DNA from: Leyella lascolaii
GTDB lineage: Bacteria > Bacteroidota > Bacteroidia > Bacteroidales > Bacteroidaceae
Direction: 5' to 3'
NCBI RefSeq assembly: GCF_900079775.1
Contig: NZ_LT556038.1
Coordinates: 1-64,000 of the forward strand
Length of the DNA: 64,000 bases
In this document: in pieces, positions 53,931-63,192 of the stretch
Layout of the letters: every line of letters begins with the position of its first letter
Numbering within the stretch: the first letter of the stretch is position 1
Made by a program: the position numbers and the translations under genes
Notes under the pieces: generated by a model
What the model was told of the DNA's origin: nothing
Databases searched by the model: none
Seen by the model: only the letters and a program-made list of their open reading frames with translations

Positions 53931-53938
53931 CAAAAGTA
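53931..53938 (-). promoter_or_regulatory. -7 box of the beta-glucan operon promoter
   Basis: The minus strand reads TACTTTTG (TAnnTTTG), 72 bases upstream of the GH16 ATG. No -33 TTTG is seen, which fits a promoter that depends on an activator such as the HTCS. Confidence 0.55.
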
Positions 53939-54032
53939 GTAAGCCTTTCCTTATATGAGGGTTTGATGGCTGTTATTTATGGGTTTGATTCTTGTTATTT
54001 TTCATAATACGCTCGCTGTCAGTATAATAGAA

Positions 54033-54068
54033 AAGGTTTGAATGCCGTTTTTTCTGCATTCAAACCTT
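54033..54068 (-). terminator. terminator of the HTCS gene
   Basis: A perfect 13-bp stem, AAGGTTTGAATGC (54033-54045) with GCATTCAAACCTT (54056-54068), loop of 10 bases, followed on the minus strand by TTCTATTATA. It separates the regulator from the operon it controls. Confidence 0.85.
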
Positions 54069-54094
54069 CATCTCAGCGTGTTCAGAAGTAAGTC

Positions 54095-57000
54095 TTAATC
54101 TGTTTCTTCCGCATATCGGCTTGGCTGTATGCCAAAATACTTCTTGAAGACGGTGCTGAAATATTTCACGTTTATGAATCCCGTAGCCTCTGACACATCC
54201 ACTACCGAACCGCCGTTTTTAAGCAGTTCCGCAGCACGTTCAAGGCGTATGATGCGTATGAACTCCTGCGGAGCTCTTCCGGTGAGCGATTTCAGCCGAC
54301 TGTAGAACAGCGTGCGGCTCATCGCCATCTCCCTGCACAGCGCGTCGATGCTGAAATCAGTGTTGCTTATGTTGTCCAGCACGATGTCTGTGGCTTTCTC
54401 AACGAACATCCTGTCATTCTCAGACAGAGACATCACATTCGCCTCCCCGTCCTCAGTGGAAGCCGCTCCCTGACTGCGGTCTTTATCCATAGAGCCGGTG
54501 GCGTCGGTCTTTCTGACCGCATGACGGAGCAGACAGTCGCGCATGCGCCGCCTGTTTTCTATCATGCCTTTAATCTTCAGCTTCAGTATCTCGGTGCTGA
54601 AAGGTTTTGTGAGATAGTCGTCAGCACCCTTCCGCAGACCTTCCACCACTGCCTCGTGGGTTGTCTTTGCCGTCAGGAGTATTATCGGAATGCCGGAAGT
54701 CTCGGGCTTTTCCTTCACGATGTTGCAGAAGTCGTCGCCTTGCATGCCGGGCATCATGACGTCAGATATGATGAGGTCGGGGTAGGCGGTCTCCATGTAT
54801 GCGAGCGCTTCGGCTGCGTTGGGCTTCTCCACCACCCTGTAGTCAGCCGAGAGAGTCTTGCACAGATAGTGCCGCAGGTCGTCGTTGTCTTCCACGACAA
54901 GTATTGTCTCACCGTTGTCGCCGTATCCGTCGTATGCCGGAATGTCGGAGGGCAGCACCTCGTCCAGTATGTTGTCGAAGGACGACTGGCGCGAGCCAGG
55001 CACCGCCCGGGCGAATGTCCTGTCGAGCGTGACGGTGAATGTGGTCCCGACACCTTCTTTGGAAGAGAACCTTATCTTGCCGTTAAGGAAGCTGACGACG
55101 CGCTGCACCTGCAGCAGTCCGAACCCGAGACCGTGCTCCTGCGACTCGTACGCGTTTCTGGCGCGGTGTATGTCGGAGAAGATGTGCTTGTGCTCGTTCT
55201 GCGGTATTCCTATGCCGGTGTCCTCTATCCTCACGGTTGCCTTCTTGTTGTCGGCGGTCATGCTTATCCTTATGCTGCCTCCGTTGCCGGTGTATTTGCA
55301 TGCGTTGGATATGAGGTTGTCGAATATGATCTCGAGCATGCGCTGTGTGGCTTTCACGCAGACCTCGTCCTCGGGCAGCGACAGCGACATGCTCAGTCCC
55401 TTCCTGTCGCATACCGCCTGGAAACATGCGGCTTCTTCCGTGAGCATCTCGCAGAGGTTGACCGGCACAAGCCTCGTTCTGTTAAGGTTTCTTCCTATCT
55501 TCTCAAATTCAAGCAGCTGCGATGTCAGGGAGTAGAGCTTCCTTATGTTGGTGTTTGCCAGCCCGAGCAGATACCTCGCCTTGTCCGGAAGGTCGGTCTC
55601 GTTGAGCAGGTCCTCCAGCGGTGCCATGACCAGAGTGATTGGCGTGCGTATGTCGTGCGATGTGTTGACGAAGAAGTTTATCTTGTCGTCATAGTGCCGC
55701 TTCTGCATCTGATACAGCTTGTAGCGTGTGGCAAAGTATCCTATCAGTACTAATATAATAATGTAGCACAGCCACGCCCACCACGACATCCACCATGGAG
55801 GGAGTATGGTCAGCCCCACGGTTTTCTCGTCTATCACCTTTCCCGTGCTCTTGCTCATGCTGCATACGCGGAACGTGTAGCTGCCCGGCGTCACGTTCTT
55901 GTATCGTGCCGACTGCGCCCTGCCGGCGTCGCTCCATCCCTTGTCGTAGCCCTCAAGTATGAAGCGGTAGACTATGTCGTTCTGGTAGCGCAGGTTTATC
56001 GATTCGAAATTGATGTCGAAACTGTTCTGGCTGTGTGTGAGCCTTATTTTTTCTGACGCGAGCATATTGAAGACCGAACTCATGAACCCGGGGTCGTTGC
56101 TGTAAGGCACGTCCACGTCGAACTTCGTGATGCGCAGCGGCGCGTCGTAGTCAACCCTCGTTATTTCAGACGGATTCAGCTCCACCGCACCGTTGGTGCT
56201 GCCGAACAGTATCCTGCCCGAGGCTGTCATGACGCATGAGGATTTGTTGTATTCCTGGCTTATCCTGCTTATGTAGTTCAGGTTCCATATCTCCCCGCCG
56301 TTCATAACAGCTATTCCGTTGCCCGTGCTTATCCATATCCTGCCTTCCGAATCGCGCTTCAGACCGAATATGTCGTTTGACGGCAGACCGTCGTTAGAGG
56401 TGATGTGCTTCTTTATTTTGCGCTTTAAGAAGTCGTAAAGCAGTATTCCTCCGCCCTCGGTGCCGAGCCATACGGTATGGTCGTTGTTGAACAGCATGGA
56501 TATGATGTACGCGCTCACGTTCTTGCTCATCTGCTCCTTTGCCGACGCGAAATGTCCGATGCGTCCCGTCCTTTTGTCTATGATGTAGAATCCGTCGGAC
56601 GTAGCTGCGGCTATGCGTCCCTTTCCTAATGTCTCGAAAGAGAATATCTGTTTTACGGCGTACGTCCTTCTTAGCCGCCATCCGCTGTCCAGGTGCATCA
56701 GGTCACCGTCTATGCTGCCCACCCAGTAGTCGCCGTCGGTGTCTTTCTTTATGGAGAATATGTAGTTGGAAGTGATGTTGTCGGTCTGCCTTGTGAGATG
56801 TCTCGTCACGTTGCCTTTGCTGTCTGTGACGAATATTCCGCTGGCGTAAGTGCCTACAGCCATCTCTCCTCCGTTGCCGCGGCACAGCGACACGCACACC
56901 TTTCCGGGCAGAAGGTGCCGCCATGTGCGGTTTGCCGGACTGTAAACACTTATCCCTCTTTCGGTGGCAAACCACATGCTGCCGTCCTGTCCTTCGGCAA

Positions 57001-58069
57001 TCGACTTCACGTTGTCGTTCACAAGCGACTGCCTTTCCTTGTGTCTGTGCGTGATGAAGGTTATCGGATACTTTGAGAATATCACTTGTGAGACACCTCC
57101 CGTATAGCTTCCTATCCACAGATTCCTCTGACTGTCCTTGAACGTTGTGTATATGCCGCTGCTCGTCAGGCATGCGTCGCCGCCGCTGTCGTCGGAGTCT
57201 ATGAGCCTCTTTATGCTCATGTCGCTGTAGCTGTAGGTGAATATCCCGCTTCCGTCTATGCCCACTATCAGTGTGTCGGAGTCGTATTTTATTATCGAGC
57301 GTATCGGGTTGTCGAATATGTCCGTGGCTGTCGGCACATGCGTCAGGGCTCCTGTGCCAAGGCTCAGAATCCACAGCCCGCTGTTGAACGTACCTATAAA
57401 AAGATTGTTCCTCTCTCTGTCATGATACAGAGTCTGTATGCTCTTCCCGTCGAGAAGTCCTTTGACGTGTCTGCCGGAGGTGTCAGTGATTTTCAGTCCT
57501 GCGGTTGTTCCCAGATAGAGAGTGCCGCCTAAAGACACGATGTCGTTGACGTCCAGTCCTGCGATGCATTTCCTCACCCTGTTGTTTTCCTTCACGTATA
57601 GTCCGGAGGTGAGTCCGAACAACTCCTTCCCGTCCTCCGTTATATGATATTTGTTAAGGGTTATGTTGCCGGACATATACCTTGACAGTTGTGTCTTCAG
57701 CTCAAACCTGTCATACACGTCAGAATACTGATACACCTTTCCCGTGTTGTCATATGCCAGCAATGCTCCGTCGGGCAAGTAAAGGAGCTGTATTATCCTT
57801 GCCGCAAGGTCACCGTAGTTGTGCTCGTCCGACAGTCTGTAGTTCCTCATATGCTGTCCGTTATATCGGTCTATGCCCGATTTCGTGCTTATCCATATGG
57901 CGTGATGCCTGTCTTCCACTATCGAGTAGACACGCTGGCTGCTCAGTCCGTCGGTGTTGCTCATGTGTCTTACGCTTGATACGGTGAGGCTCATGCCGTG
58001 GCATAACAGCGGTTTGCAGGCTGCGAGGACGGACATCAGTATGCAGGTTAGTAATATCTTGTTTCTCAT
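54095..58069 (-). CDS. hybrid two-component system sensor-regulator (HTCS) of the beta-glucan locus
   Basis: About 1324 residues from the ATG at 58067-58069, chosen because a signal peptide follows (MRNKILLTCILMSVLAACK). The frame stays open upstream to 58390 only through tandem repeats. Order: periplasmic two-component propeller repeats (~30-640: LWIGTFNSGLW, IWISTGNGIAVM), Y_Y_Y domain, one membrane helix (~755-780), HisKA with His in FVNTSHDIRTPITLV (~805), HATPase (NACKYTGNGG, DTGIGIP), receiver with Asp in LIISDVMMPG (~1103), and AraC HTH (~1220-1320). It senses a periplasmic oligosaccharide and activates the operon. Confidence 0.93.
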   Translation of the reverse strand: MRNKILLTCILMSVLAACKPLLCHGMSLTVSSVRHMSNTDGLSSQRVYSIVEDRHHAIWISTKSGIDRYNGQHMRNYRLSDEHNYGDLAARIIQLLYLPDGALLAYDNTGKVYQYSDVYDRFELKTQLSRYMSGNITLNKYHITEDGKELFGLTSGLYVKENNRVRKCIAGLDVNDIVSLGGTLYLGTTAGLKITDTSGRHVKGLLDGKSIQTLYHDRERNNLFIGTFNSGLWILSLGTGALTHVPTATDIFDNPIRSIIKYDSDTLIVGIDGSGIFTYSYSDMSIKRLIDSDDSGGDACLTSSGIYTTFKDSQRNLWIGSYTGGVSQVIFSKYPITFITHRHKERQSLVNDNVKSIAEGQDGSMWFATERGISVYSPANRTWRHLLPGKVCVSLCRGNGGEMAVGTYASGIFVTDSKGNVTRHLTRQTDNITSNYIFSIKKDTDGDYWVGSIDGDLMHLDSGWRLRRTYAVKQIFSFETLGKGRIAAATSDGFYIIDKRTGRIGHFASAKEQMSKNVSAYIISMLFNNDHTVWLGTEGGGILLYDFLKRKIKKHITSNDGLPSNDIFGLKRDSEGRIWISTGNGIAVMNGGEIWNLNYISRISQEYNKSSCVMTASGRILFGSTNGAVELNPSEITRVDYDAPLRITKFDVDVPYSNDPGFMSSVFNMLASEKIRLTHSQNSFDINFESINLRYQNDIVYRFILEGYDKGWSDAGRAQSARYKNVTPGSYTFRVCSMSKSTGKVIDEKTVGLTILPPWWMSWWAWLCYIIILVLIGYFATRYKLYQMQKRHYDDKINFFVNTSHDIRTPITLVMAPLEDLLNETDLPDKARYLLGLANTNIRKLYSLTSQLLEFEKIGRNLNRTRLVPVNLCEMLTEEAACFQAVCDRKGLSMSLSLPEDEVCVKATQRMLEIIFDNLISNACKYTGNGGSIRISMTADNKKATVRIEDTGIGIPQNEHKHIFSDIHRARNAYESQEHGLGFGLLQVQRVVSFLNGKIRFSSKEGVGTTFTVTLDRTFARAVPGSRQSSFDNILDEVLPSDIPAYDGYGDNGETILVVEDNDDLRHYLCKTLSADYRVVEKPNAAEALAYMETAYPDLIISDVMMPGMQGDDFCNIVKEKPETSGIPIILLTAKTTHEAVVEGLRKGADDYLTKPFSTEILKLKIKGMIENRRRMRDCLLRHAVRKTDATGSMDKDRSQGAASTEDGEANVMSLSENDRMFVEKATDIVLDNISNTDFSIDALCREMAMSRTLFYSRLKSLTGRAPQEFIRIIRLERAAELLKNGGSVVDVSEATGFINVKYFSTVFKKYFGIQPSRYAEETD

Positions 58070-58104
58070 ATCAGTAAGTATTGACTTGATGTGTGTGTGA
58101 TTCA

Positions 58105-58396
58105 TGCACATAAGTAGTAATGACAAAGATAATGCAAACGAGCGGAAAGAAAGCTTGCTTTCAATTTCCCGAGTGCCGCTTATCTTATACAAAGATAATG
58201 AAAGCGAGTGCAATGAGATCTTGCTCTTGTATTGCCGTGCGCATCTTATCTTATACAAAGATAATGAAAGCGAGTGCAATGAGATCTTGCTCTTGTATTG
58301 CCGTGCGCATCTTATCTTATACAAAGATAATGAAAGCGAGTGCAATGAGATCTTGCTCTTGTATTGCCGTGCGCATCTTATCTTTGACAAAGATAC
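58105..58396. repeat. tandem 66-base repeats upstream of the HTCS gene
   Basis: Three full 66-base units (58171-58236, 58237-58302, 58303-58368), the last two identical, flanked by a diverged unit (about 58120-58170) and a 28-base partial unit (58369-58396). Same family as 8375-8469. Each holds an imperfect palindrome around cttatcttatacaaagataa whose minus strand includes TATCTTTG. Because 66 is divisible by 3 and no unit contains a stop in one frame, they extend the HTCS frame with a 22-residue repeat (KIRCARQYKSKISLHSLSLS...). That is probably not translated. Confidence 0.9.
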
Positions 58397-58580
58397 AAAT
58401 AAAATAATTACACAGGCTTCAATGAGCAGAATTTTTTACCCGTATGCGGCGCGGTGACGCTTTAATATGATGTTGTGAGCCGGTGACGGGTGCGTCAGTT
58501 GTCGCATCACATCGCTGTACGCGATGGCAGAGCGTATGAAAAAAAGACGGTGTTGTGAGCCGTTGTGCGATATAAAGTCT

Positions 58581-58588
58581 TACCTTTG
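58581..58588 (+). promoter_or_regulatory. -7 promoter box for crcB
   Basis: TACCTTTG matches TAnnTTTG, 75 bases before the preferred crcB ATG at 58663. No -33 element at exact spacing. The spacer 58397-58580 holds no gene. Confidence 0.55.
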
Positions 58589-58662
58589 CATCCGCAAGTC
58601 AGGCGCGTATGCCGTATGGTTACAATGTTTTTATTATCGTTAAAAGTTCAGATTACAGTCAT

Positions 58663-59040
58663 ATGTTAAGGGTATTGTTGTTTATAGGAGCCGGAAGCTT
58701 TGCGGGAGGAGTGGCGAGATACGTGCTCTCTCACACAGTGCAGACCGGTGTCACCTCCGGTTTCCCGTGGGGCACAATGGTTGTCAATGTGCTCGGATGT
58801 TTTGTCATAGGTCTGCTCAACGCACTGTTTGAGCGCGGACACGTCATGAACACCGACCTGCGCATGTTCCTCACCACGGGTTTCTGTGGCGGTTTCACCA
58901 CCTTCTCCACCTTCATGCAGGAGAACTGCACCCTGCTTTCCGACGGCAGGTTCGTTCATTTCTCGCTCTATTCCATACTCAGTTTTGCACTCGGACTGTT
59001 CGCGGCATTTGCCGGACAGTTTGTCGTCAAGGCTGTGTGA
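58663..59040 (+). CDS. crcB: CrcB/Fluc fluoride channel
   Basis: 125 residues from the ATG at 58663, the normal length; the frame is open from 58609, which would add 18 residues. Four membrane helices with the Fluc signatures: GAGSFAGGVARYVLS, PWGTMVVNVLGCFVIG (conserved Asn), TTGFCGGFTTFSTF (the phenylalanine-box region). It exports fluoride as a dual-topology dimer. I looked for the fluoride riboswitch that often precedes crcB and do not see it. Confidence 0.92.
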   Translation: MLRVLLFIGAGSFAGGVARYVLSHTVQTGVTSGFPWGTMVVNVLGCFVIGLLNALFERGHVMNTDLRMFLTTGFCGGFTTFSTFMQENCTLLSDGRFVHFSLYSILSFALGLFAAFAGQFVVKAV

Positions 59041-59065
59041 GCGTCAGTATGCGGGACGGATGTGC

Positions 59066-59108
59066 GGCAGGCGGTTTTTCCCGAACATCCCTTTGCCTGC
59101 CCGTTTTT
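59066..59108 (+). terminator. terminator of crcB
   Basis: A 7-bp G/C stem, GGCAGGC (59066-59072) with GCCTGCC (59095-59101), followed by CGTTTTTT. It lies 26 bases after the stop. Confidence 0.7.
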
Positions 59109-59275
59109 TATGTCTTTTTAACAGACAACGTCCCAAAAAGCCTTTCCCATATGTTAAAACGCTCTCCTGTTTTTCTCCTCCCGCATCTCCGTTTCAGAGA
59201 TTCTGAGGGGCGAGGAATGCGCCTTGCGGTTGAATTAATGACATAAATAGACAATGCCGCTGCCCGTCCCGGTAT

Positions 59276-59340
59276 GCGGAAAAGCCTGTTTCGTGATGCT
59301 GGACAGTGCTTGTCATGCCATGAAACAGGCTTTCCTGCGG
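59276..59340. repeat. long hairpin built of dispersed short repeats
   Basis: gcggaaaagcctgtttcgtg (59276-59295) pairs with catgaaacaggctttcctgc (59319-59338) over about 17 positions. The arm motif ggaaagcctgttt also occurs at 43887-43905 and a variant at 43954-43970. It may be a REP-like element. Confidence 0.6.
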
Positions 59341-59902
59341 CACGAAACGGGCTCTTCCGCGTTACAGGAACGGCTCTTCCGAGTCATAACATCGTCCTTT
59401 TTATCGTATAAAATTGCATAGTTCCTTGACTGTCAATACTATGCGTGTATTGCTGCAAAAACCGGATATTCCCGGGAGAAAAGCTCCTCCGGGTGCTCAC
59501 TGCGTTAAATCGTAGTTAATGAATGTTAATCCGTGACGGCTGATAAAAGCCTTTCTTTTGATTGCCAGAAATCAGTCTGTATGTTGCGAGGGTATGTCCT
59601 ATAGTACTTTTCACGCTTTATCGCGACTATGTGTTGTATTATCTATGAGTCGCTTTCTTTGTGAATTTTACCCTTTATTCATGTTCCTGTCGTACGCATG
59701 GTTCATTGCGTATGGTCAGAAGGGGGAAGATGTTTCTGGCATATATTGCAGCACTACTTCATATATGTACGTGTCTGTTTACTGGCTCAGGTATTGCCGT
59801 CGCTACACGCATGCTCGGGTGCGGAAGTGAAAAGTTATGCGTGAAATGCAATAAAAGTTAGACTGGTTGGCAATAAAAGAGAGAAAGCGACGTTATTAGT
59901 AC
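59341..59902. other. gene-free spacer before the type IX cluster
   Basis: 560 bases without a credible gene. The short frames at 59558-59861 overlap each other and lack family traits. It must hold the promoter of the PorP-Gld operon, but I see no good TAnnTTTG box. Confidence 0.5.
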
Positions 59903-60841
59903 GTGTTTAAACGCAAAATAATAACATTCATCCTCCTTGCGCTTGCCTCCTTGGGAGCGCGCGCGCAGTATGACGTGTCGTTCAGTCATTATTTCGACAT
60001 GGAGCCTTCGTTCAATGCGGCGGCTGTGGGCAAGCAGTCGAAGCTGAACATCACGGCAGCCTATGCCATGGACTTTGTCGGTTTCGAGAACAATCCGCAG
60101 ACAATGTATGCGGCGGCAGACCTTCCTTTCTATTTCCTGAAGGGTCTGCACGGAGCCGGTCTGCAGTTCATGAACGACAAGATAGGTCTGTTCAGCCATC
60201 AGCGTCTTACCTTGCAATATGCCTACAAGCATAAGCTCTTCGGCGGAACGATAAGTGGAGGACTGAGCGTAGGACTGCTCAGCGAGAGCTTTGACGGTAC
60301 GAAGCTCGACGCGGGAGAGGCTGGCGACCCGGCTCTGCCAAGCACAAAGGTGGAGGGAAGCGGCTTCGACCTGGGCGTGGGACTGTACTACATGCGCGGT
60401 CCGTGGTATGTGGGAGTGTCGGCGCAGCATCTCAACGCGCCCCTCGTGGAGCTCGGAGAGACCAACGAGCTGCAGATTGATCCGACATATTATTTGACGG
60501 GCGGATACAATATAAAACTGCGAAATCCGTTTCTAACAATAAAACCGTCTGCGCTCGTACGCACCGACGGAGTTGCCTGGAGAGCCGACATCACAGGCAG
60601 GCTGATATACACCAACGACAAGAAAATGATGTACGGAGGCGTTGGCTACAGCCCCACCAACTCGGTGACATTCATGTTCGGAGGCATGTTCCACGGAGTG
60701 ATGCTCGGCTACAGCTACGAGTTCTACACATCGGCGATAAGCCCCGGCAACGGCAGTCACGAGCTGTTCATAGGCTATCAGATGGATCTCAATCTGATAA
60801 AGAAAGGAAAGAACAAACATAAAAGTGTGAGAATATTATAG
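59903..60841 (+). CDS. PorP/SprF-family type IX secretion outer-membrane protein
   Basis: 312 residues, GTG start, signal peptide ending ARAQ (about 1-22). The body is a barrel with the family opening YDVSFSHYFDMEPSFNAAAVG and the repeated GGxLSxGLL and GYSPTNSVTFMFGGMF strands. Members link the type IX machine to the outer membrane or to specific cargo. It is 5 bases ahead of gldK, its usual partner. Confidence 0.9.
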   Translation: MFKRKIITFILLALASLGARAQYDVSFSHYFDMEPSFNAAAVGKQSKLNITAAYAMDFVGFENNPQTMYAAADLPFYFLKGLHGAGLQFMNDKIGLFSHQRLTLQYAYKHKLFGGTISGGLSVGLLSESFDGTKLDAGEAGDPALPSTKVEGSGFDLGVGLYYMRGPWYVGVSAQHLNAPLVELGETNELQIDPTYYLTGGYNIKLRNPFLTIKPSALVRTDGVAWRADITGRLIYTNDKKMMYGGVGYSPTNSVTFMFGGMFHGVMLGYSYEFYTSAISPGNGSHELFIGYQMDLNLIKKGKNKHKSVRIL

Positions 60842-60846
60842 GAAAT

Positions 60847-62295
60847 ATGAATAAGAAGAACAACAGTTTGACGGCATTGCTCGCTCCGGTGTTCTGCCTC
60901 GTGCTCGCCGGATGCTTCGGCGGACGCATGGCATCGTCCGGACGGGGTGGCGAGGTGGTGGGCGTGAGCGGCAAGGCTTTCACAGAACCTACACCTTACG
61001 GCATGGTCAAGATAGACCGGGGCTACCTGCGCATGGGACTGGAGAAGGGAGACAGCCTGTGGGGTATGCAGACTCCGGTGAGAGACATCTCGGTAGACGG
61101 CTTCTGGATGGATGAGACCGAGGTGTCGAACGCAAAGTACAAGCAGTTCGTGTTATGGGTGCGCGACAGCATCGTACGCACCCGTCTGGCTGACCCCTCG
61201 TACGGAGGCGACGAGACATACATGATAACCGAGGATGAGAACGGCGACCCCGTGACTCCTCACCTCAACTGGAAGAAGCCCATACCGCGCAAGCCCAATG
61301 AGGACGAACTGCGCGCCATAGAGAGCGTATACACCACCAATCCTGTCACAGGAGAGAAGATGCTGGACTACAGACAGATGAACTATAAGTATGAGGTGTA
61401 CGATTATACGGCGGCGGCACTGCGTCGCAACAGGCTCAACCCGGAGGAACGAAACCTCAACACAGACAATACGGTGAATCCGGACGAGGTGGTCATGATA
61501 TCGAAAGACACGGCATACATCGACGACGAGGGACGCATCGTCAGGGAAACAATCAACCGCCCGCTGAGCGGACCGTGGGACTTCCTCAACACTTACATCG
61601 TGAACATATATCCTGACACCACATGCTGGGTGAACGATTTCCGCAACTCGGACAACGAGATTTACATGCGCAACTACTTCTCCAACCCTGCCTACAACGA
61701 CTACCCGGTGGTGGGAGTCACCTGGGAGCAGGCTAATGCGTTCTGCGCGTGGCGTACCGAGTATCTGCTCAAGGGTCTCGGACCGGAGGCGCGATTCGTG
61801 CAGAGATACCGGCTTCCCACAGAAGCCGAGTGGGAATATGCCGCCAGAGGCAAGGACGGCACCGAGTTCCCGTGGGAAGATGAGGGCGTGATGAGCGGTG
61901 AAGGGTGTTTCTTCGCCAACTTCAAGCCCGACCGGGGCAACTATACAAAGGACGGCAATCTCATCACAAGCAAGACTGGAATATATGCCTCGAACAGTAA
62001 CGGACTCTACGACATGGCGGGCAACGTCGCAGAATGGACGAGTACGGTCTACACCGAGGCGGGAGCGGAGGCGATGAACGACCTCAACCCGCAGCTTGAA
62101 TACAACGCGGCGAAGGAAGACCCTTACAAGATGAAGAAGAAAAGCGTGCGCGGCGGCTCGTGGAAAGACCCTGAGTCGTACATCCGTTCGGCATGGCGTA
62201 CGTGGGAATATCAGAACCAGCCGAGGTCGTACATCGGATTCCGGTGTGTCAGAAGCCTTGCAAGTACATCAAGTGGAAAACAGAAAAAGAAATAA
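60847..62295 (+). CDS. gldK: type IX secretion lipoprotein GldK/PorK
   Basis: 482 residues. Lipoprotein signal ending LAGC (Cys23). A sulfatase-modifying-factor/FGE-like fold fills the rest: FWMDETEVSNAKYKQFV, YPVVGVTWEQANAFCAWR, RLPTEAEWEYAARG, GLYDMAGNVAEWTS, VRGGSW. GldK forms the periplasmic ring with GldN under the outer membrane. Gene order porP-gldK-gldL-gldM is the standard one. Confidence 0.95.
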   Translation: MNKKNNSLTALLAPVFCLVLAGCFGGRMASSGRGGEVVGVSGKAFTEPTPYGMVKIDRGYLRMGLEKGDSLWGMQTPVRDISVDGFWMDETEVSNAKYKQFVLWVRDSIVRTRLADPSYGGDETYMITEDENGDPVTPHLNWKKPIPRKPNEDELRAIESVYTTNPVTGEKMLDYRQMNYKYEVYDYTAAALRRNRLNPEERNLNTDNTVNPDEVVMISKDTAYIDDEGRIVRETINRPLSGPWDFLNTYIVNIYPDTTCWVNDFRNSDNEIYMRNYFSNPAYNDYPVVGVTWEQANAFCAWRTEYLLKGLGPEARFVQRYRLPTEAEWEYAARGKDGTEFPWEDEGVMSGEGCFFANFKPDRGNYTKDGNLITSKTGIYASNSNGLYDMAGNVAEWTSTVYTEAGAEAMNDLNPQLEYNAAKEDPYKMKKKSVRGGSWKDPESYIRSAWRTWEYQNQPRSYIGFRCVRSLASTSSGKQKKK

Positions 62296-62301
62296 ACAGC
62301 A

Positions 62302-63129
62302 ATGACTGAATACAGCAAATACAACATTGTCTATCGTCTGCAGAAGTGGATCGACAGCGTTCCGGGGCAGACTTTCCTCAACTATGCTTACAGTTGGGGA
62401 GCATCAATCGTTATTCTCGGAACATTGTTCAAGCTGACCCACCTGCCCGGAGCGAACATCATGCTGTTCGTAGGTATGGGAACTGAGGTCATCGTGTTCT
62501 TCATCTCGGCGTTCGACCGACCGTTCGACAAGACGGCGATAGGCATGGATCTGCCAACGCACGTGGAGGATGAGTATGAAGGGGACGACGCTGAGAGCGC
62601 GGAGAATGATGAGGCAGCCGCTGCCGCCGCGCCTGTACAGCCTGCCGTGCAGGGAGGTACAATCATTATAGGTACGTCCGGAACCGCACCCGCGGCGGCT
62701 GTGGCTGATGCCGGAAAAGGCGGAGCTGCGGAGGCAGGAGGCATTGCAGGCACCGCCGTCGTGGCTGGAAACTGGGTGGCAGGACAGCAGCAGAACGGTG
62801 AGGAACTGGCTGAGGCGCAGGGCAATTACATCGAAGAGCTGAACCGGCTCACGGAGACTCTGCAGAAGGTATCGGAGCAGAGCGAGCGTCTCACACGCGA
62901 CAGCGAGGAGATGGAGATGCTCAACCGCACGCTCACTGGCATATGCCGGGTGTACGAGATGCAGCTTAAAGGAGCCAGCCAGCAGATTGGAACCATCGAT
63001 CAGATAAACGAGCAGAGCCGCAAGATGGCACAGCTCATCGAGCAGCTCAACGGCATCTACGCACGCATGATAGAGGCGATGACGGTCAATATGCGCGCCG
63101 CCGCGCCCGACAACGCCCCAAAACAGTAA
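62302..63129 (+). CDS. gldL: type IX secretion inner-membrane protein GldL/PorL
   Basis: 275 residues. Two membrane helices within the first ~75 residues (SWGASIVILGTLFKLTHLPG, IMLFVGMGTEVIVFFISAF), with the conserved Glu in the second. An Ala-rich linker (EAAAAAAPVQPAVQGG, ~110-165) and a coiled-coil cytoplasmic tail follow. With GldM it forms the proton-driven rotary motor of the system. It lies 6 bases after gldK. Confidence 0.93.
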   Translation: MTEYSKYNIVYRLQKWIDSVPGQTFLNYAYSWGASIVILGTLFKLTHLPGANIMLFVGMGTEVIVFFISAFDRPFDKTAIGMDLPTHVEDEYEGDDAESAENDEAAAAAAPVQPAVQGGTIIIGTSGTAPAAAVADAGKGGAAEAGGIAGTAVVAGNWVAGQQQNGEELAEAQGNYIEELNRLTETLQKVSEQSERLTRDSEEMEMLNRTLTGICRVYEMQLKGASQQIGTIDQINEQSRKMAQLIEQLNGIYARMIEAMTVNMRAAAPDNAPKQ

Positions 63130-63192
63130 CCGCAGACCGAACCGCCCGAGTCCGGAAAGGACTGCGGGACGTGATATTAAAGTAAAACATAA

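Noticed and set aside
58070..58390. N-terminal extension of the HTCS through the 66-base repeats
   Set aside because: A signal peptide with good ATG begins at 58069; the extension is repeat DNA that merely lacks stops and would hide the signal peptide.
58397..58662. Fluoride riboswitch ahead of crcB
   Set aside because: I looked for the conserved core of that riboswitch before the gene and found no match; only a promoter box is visible.
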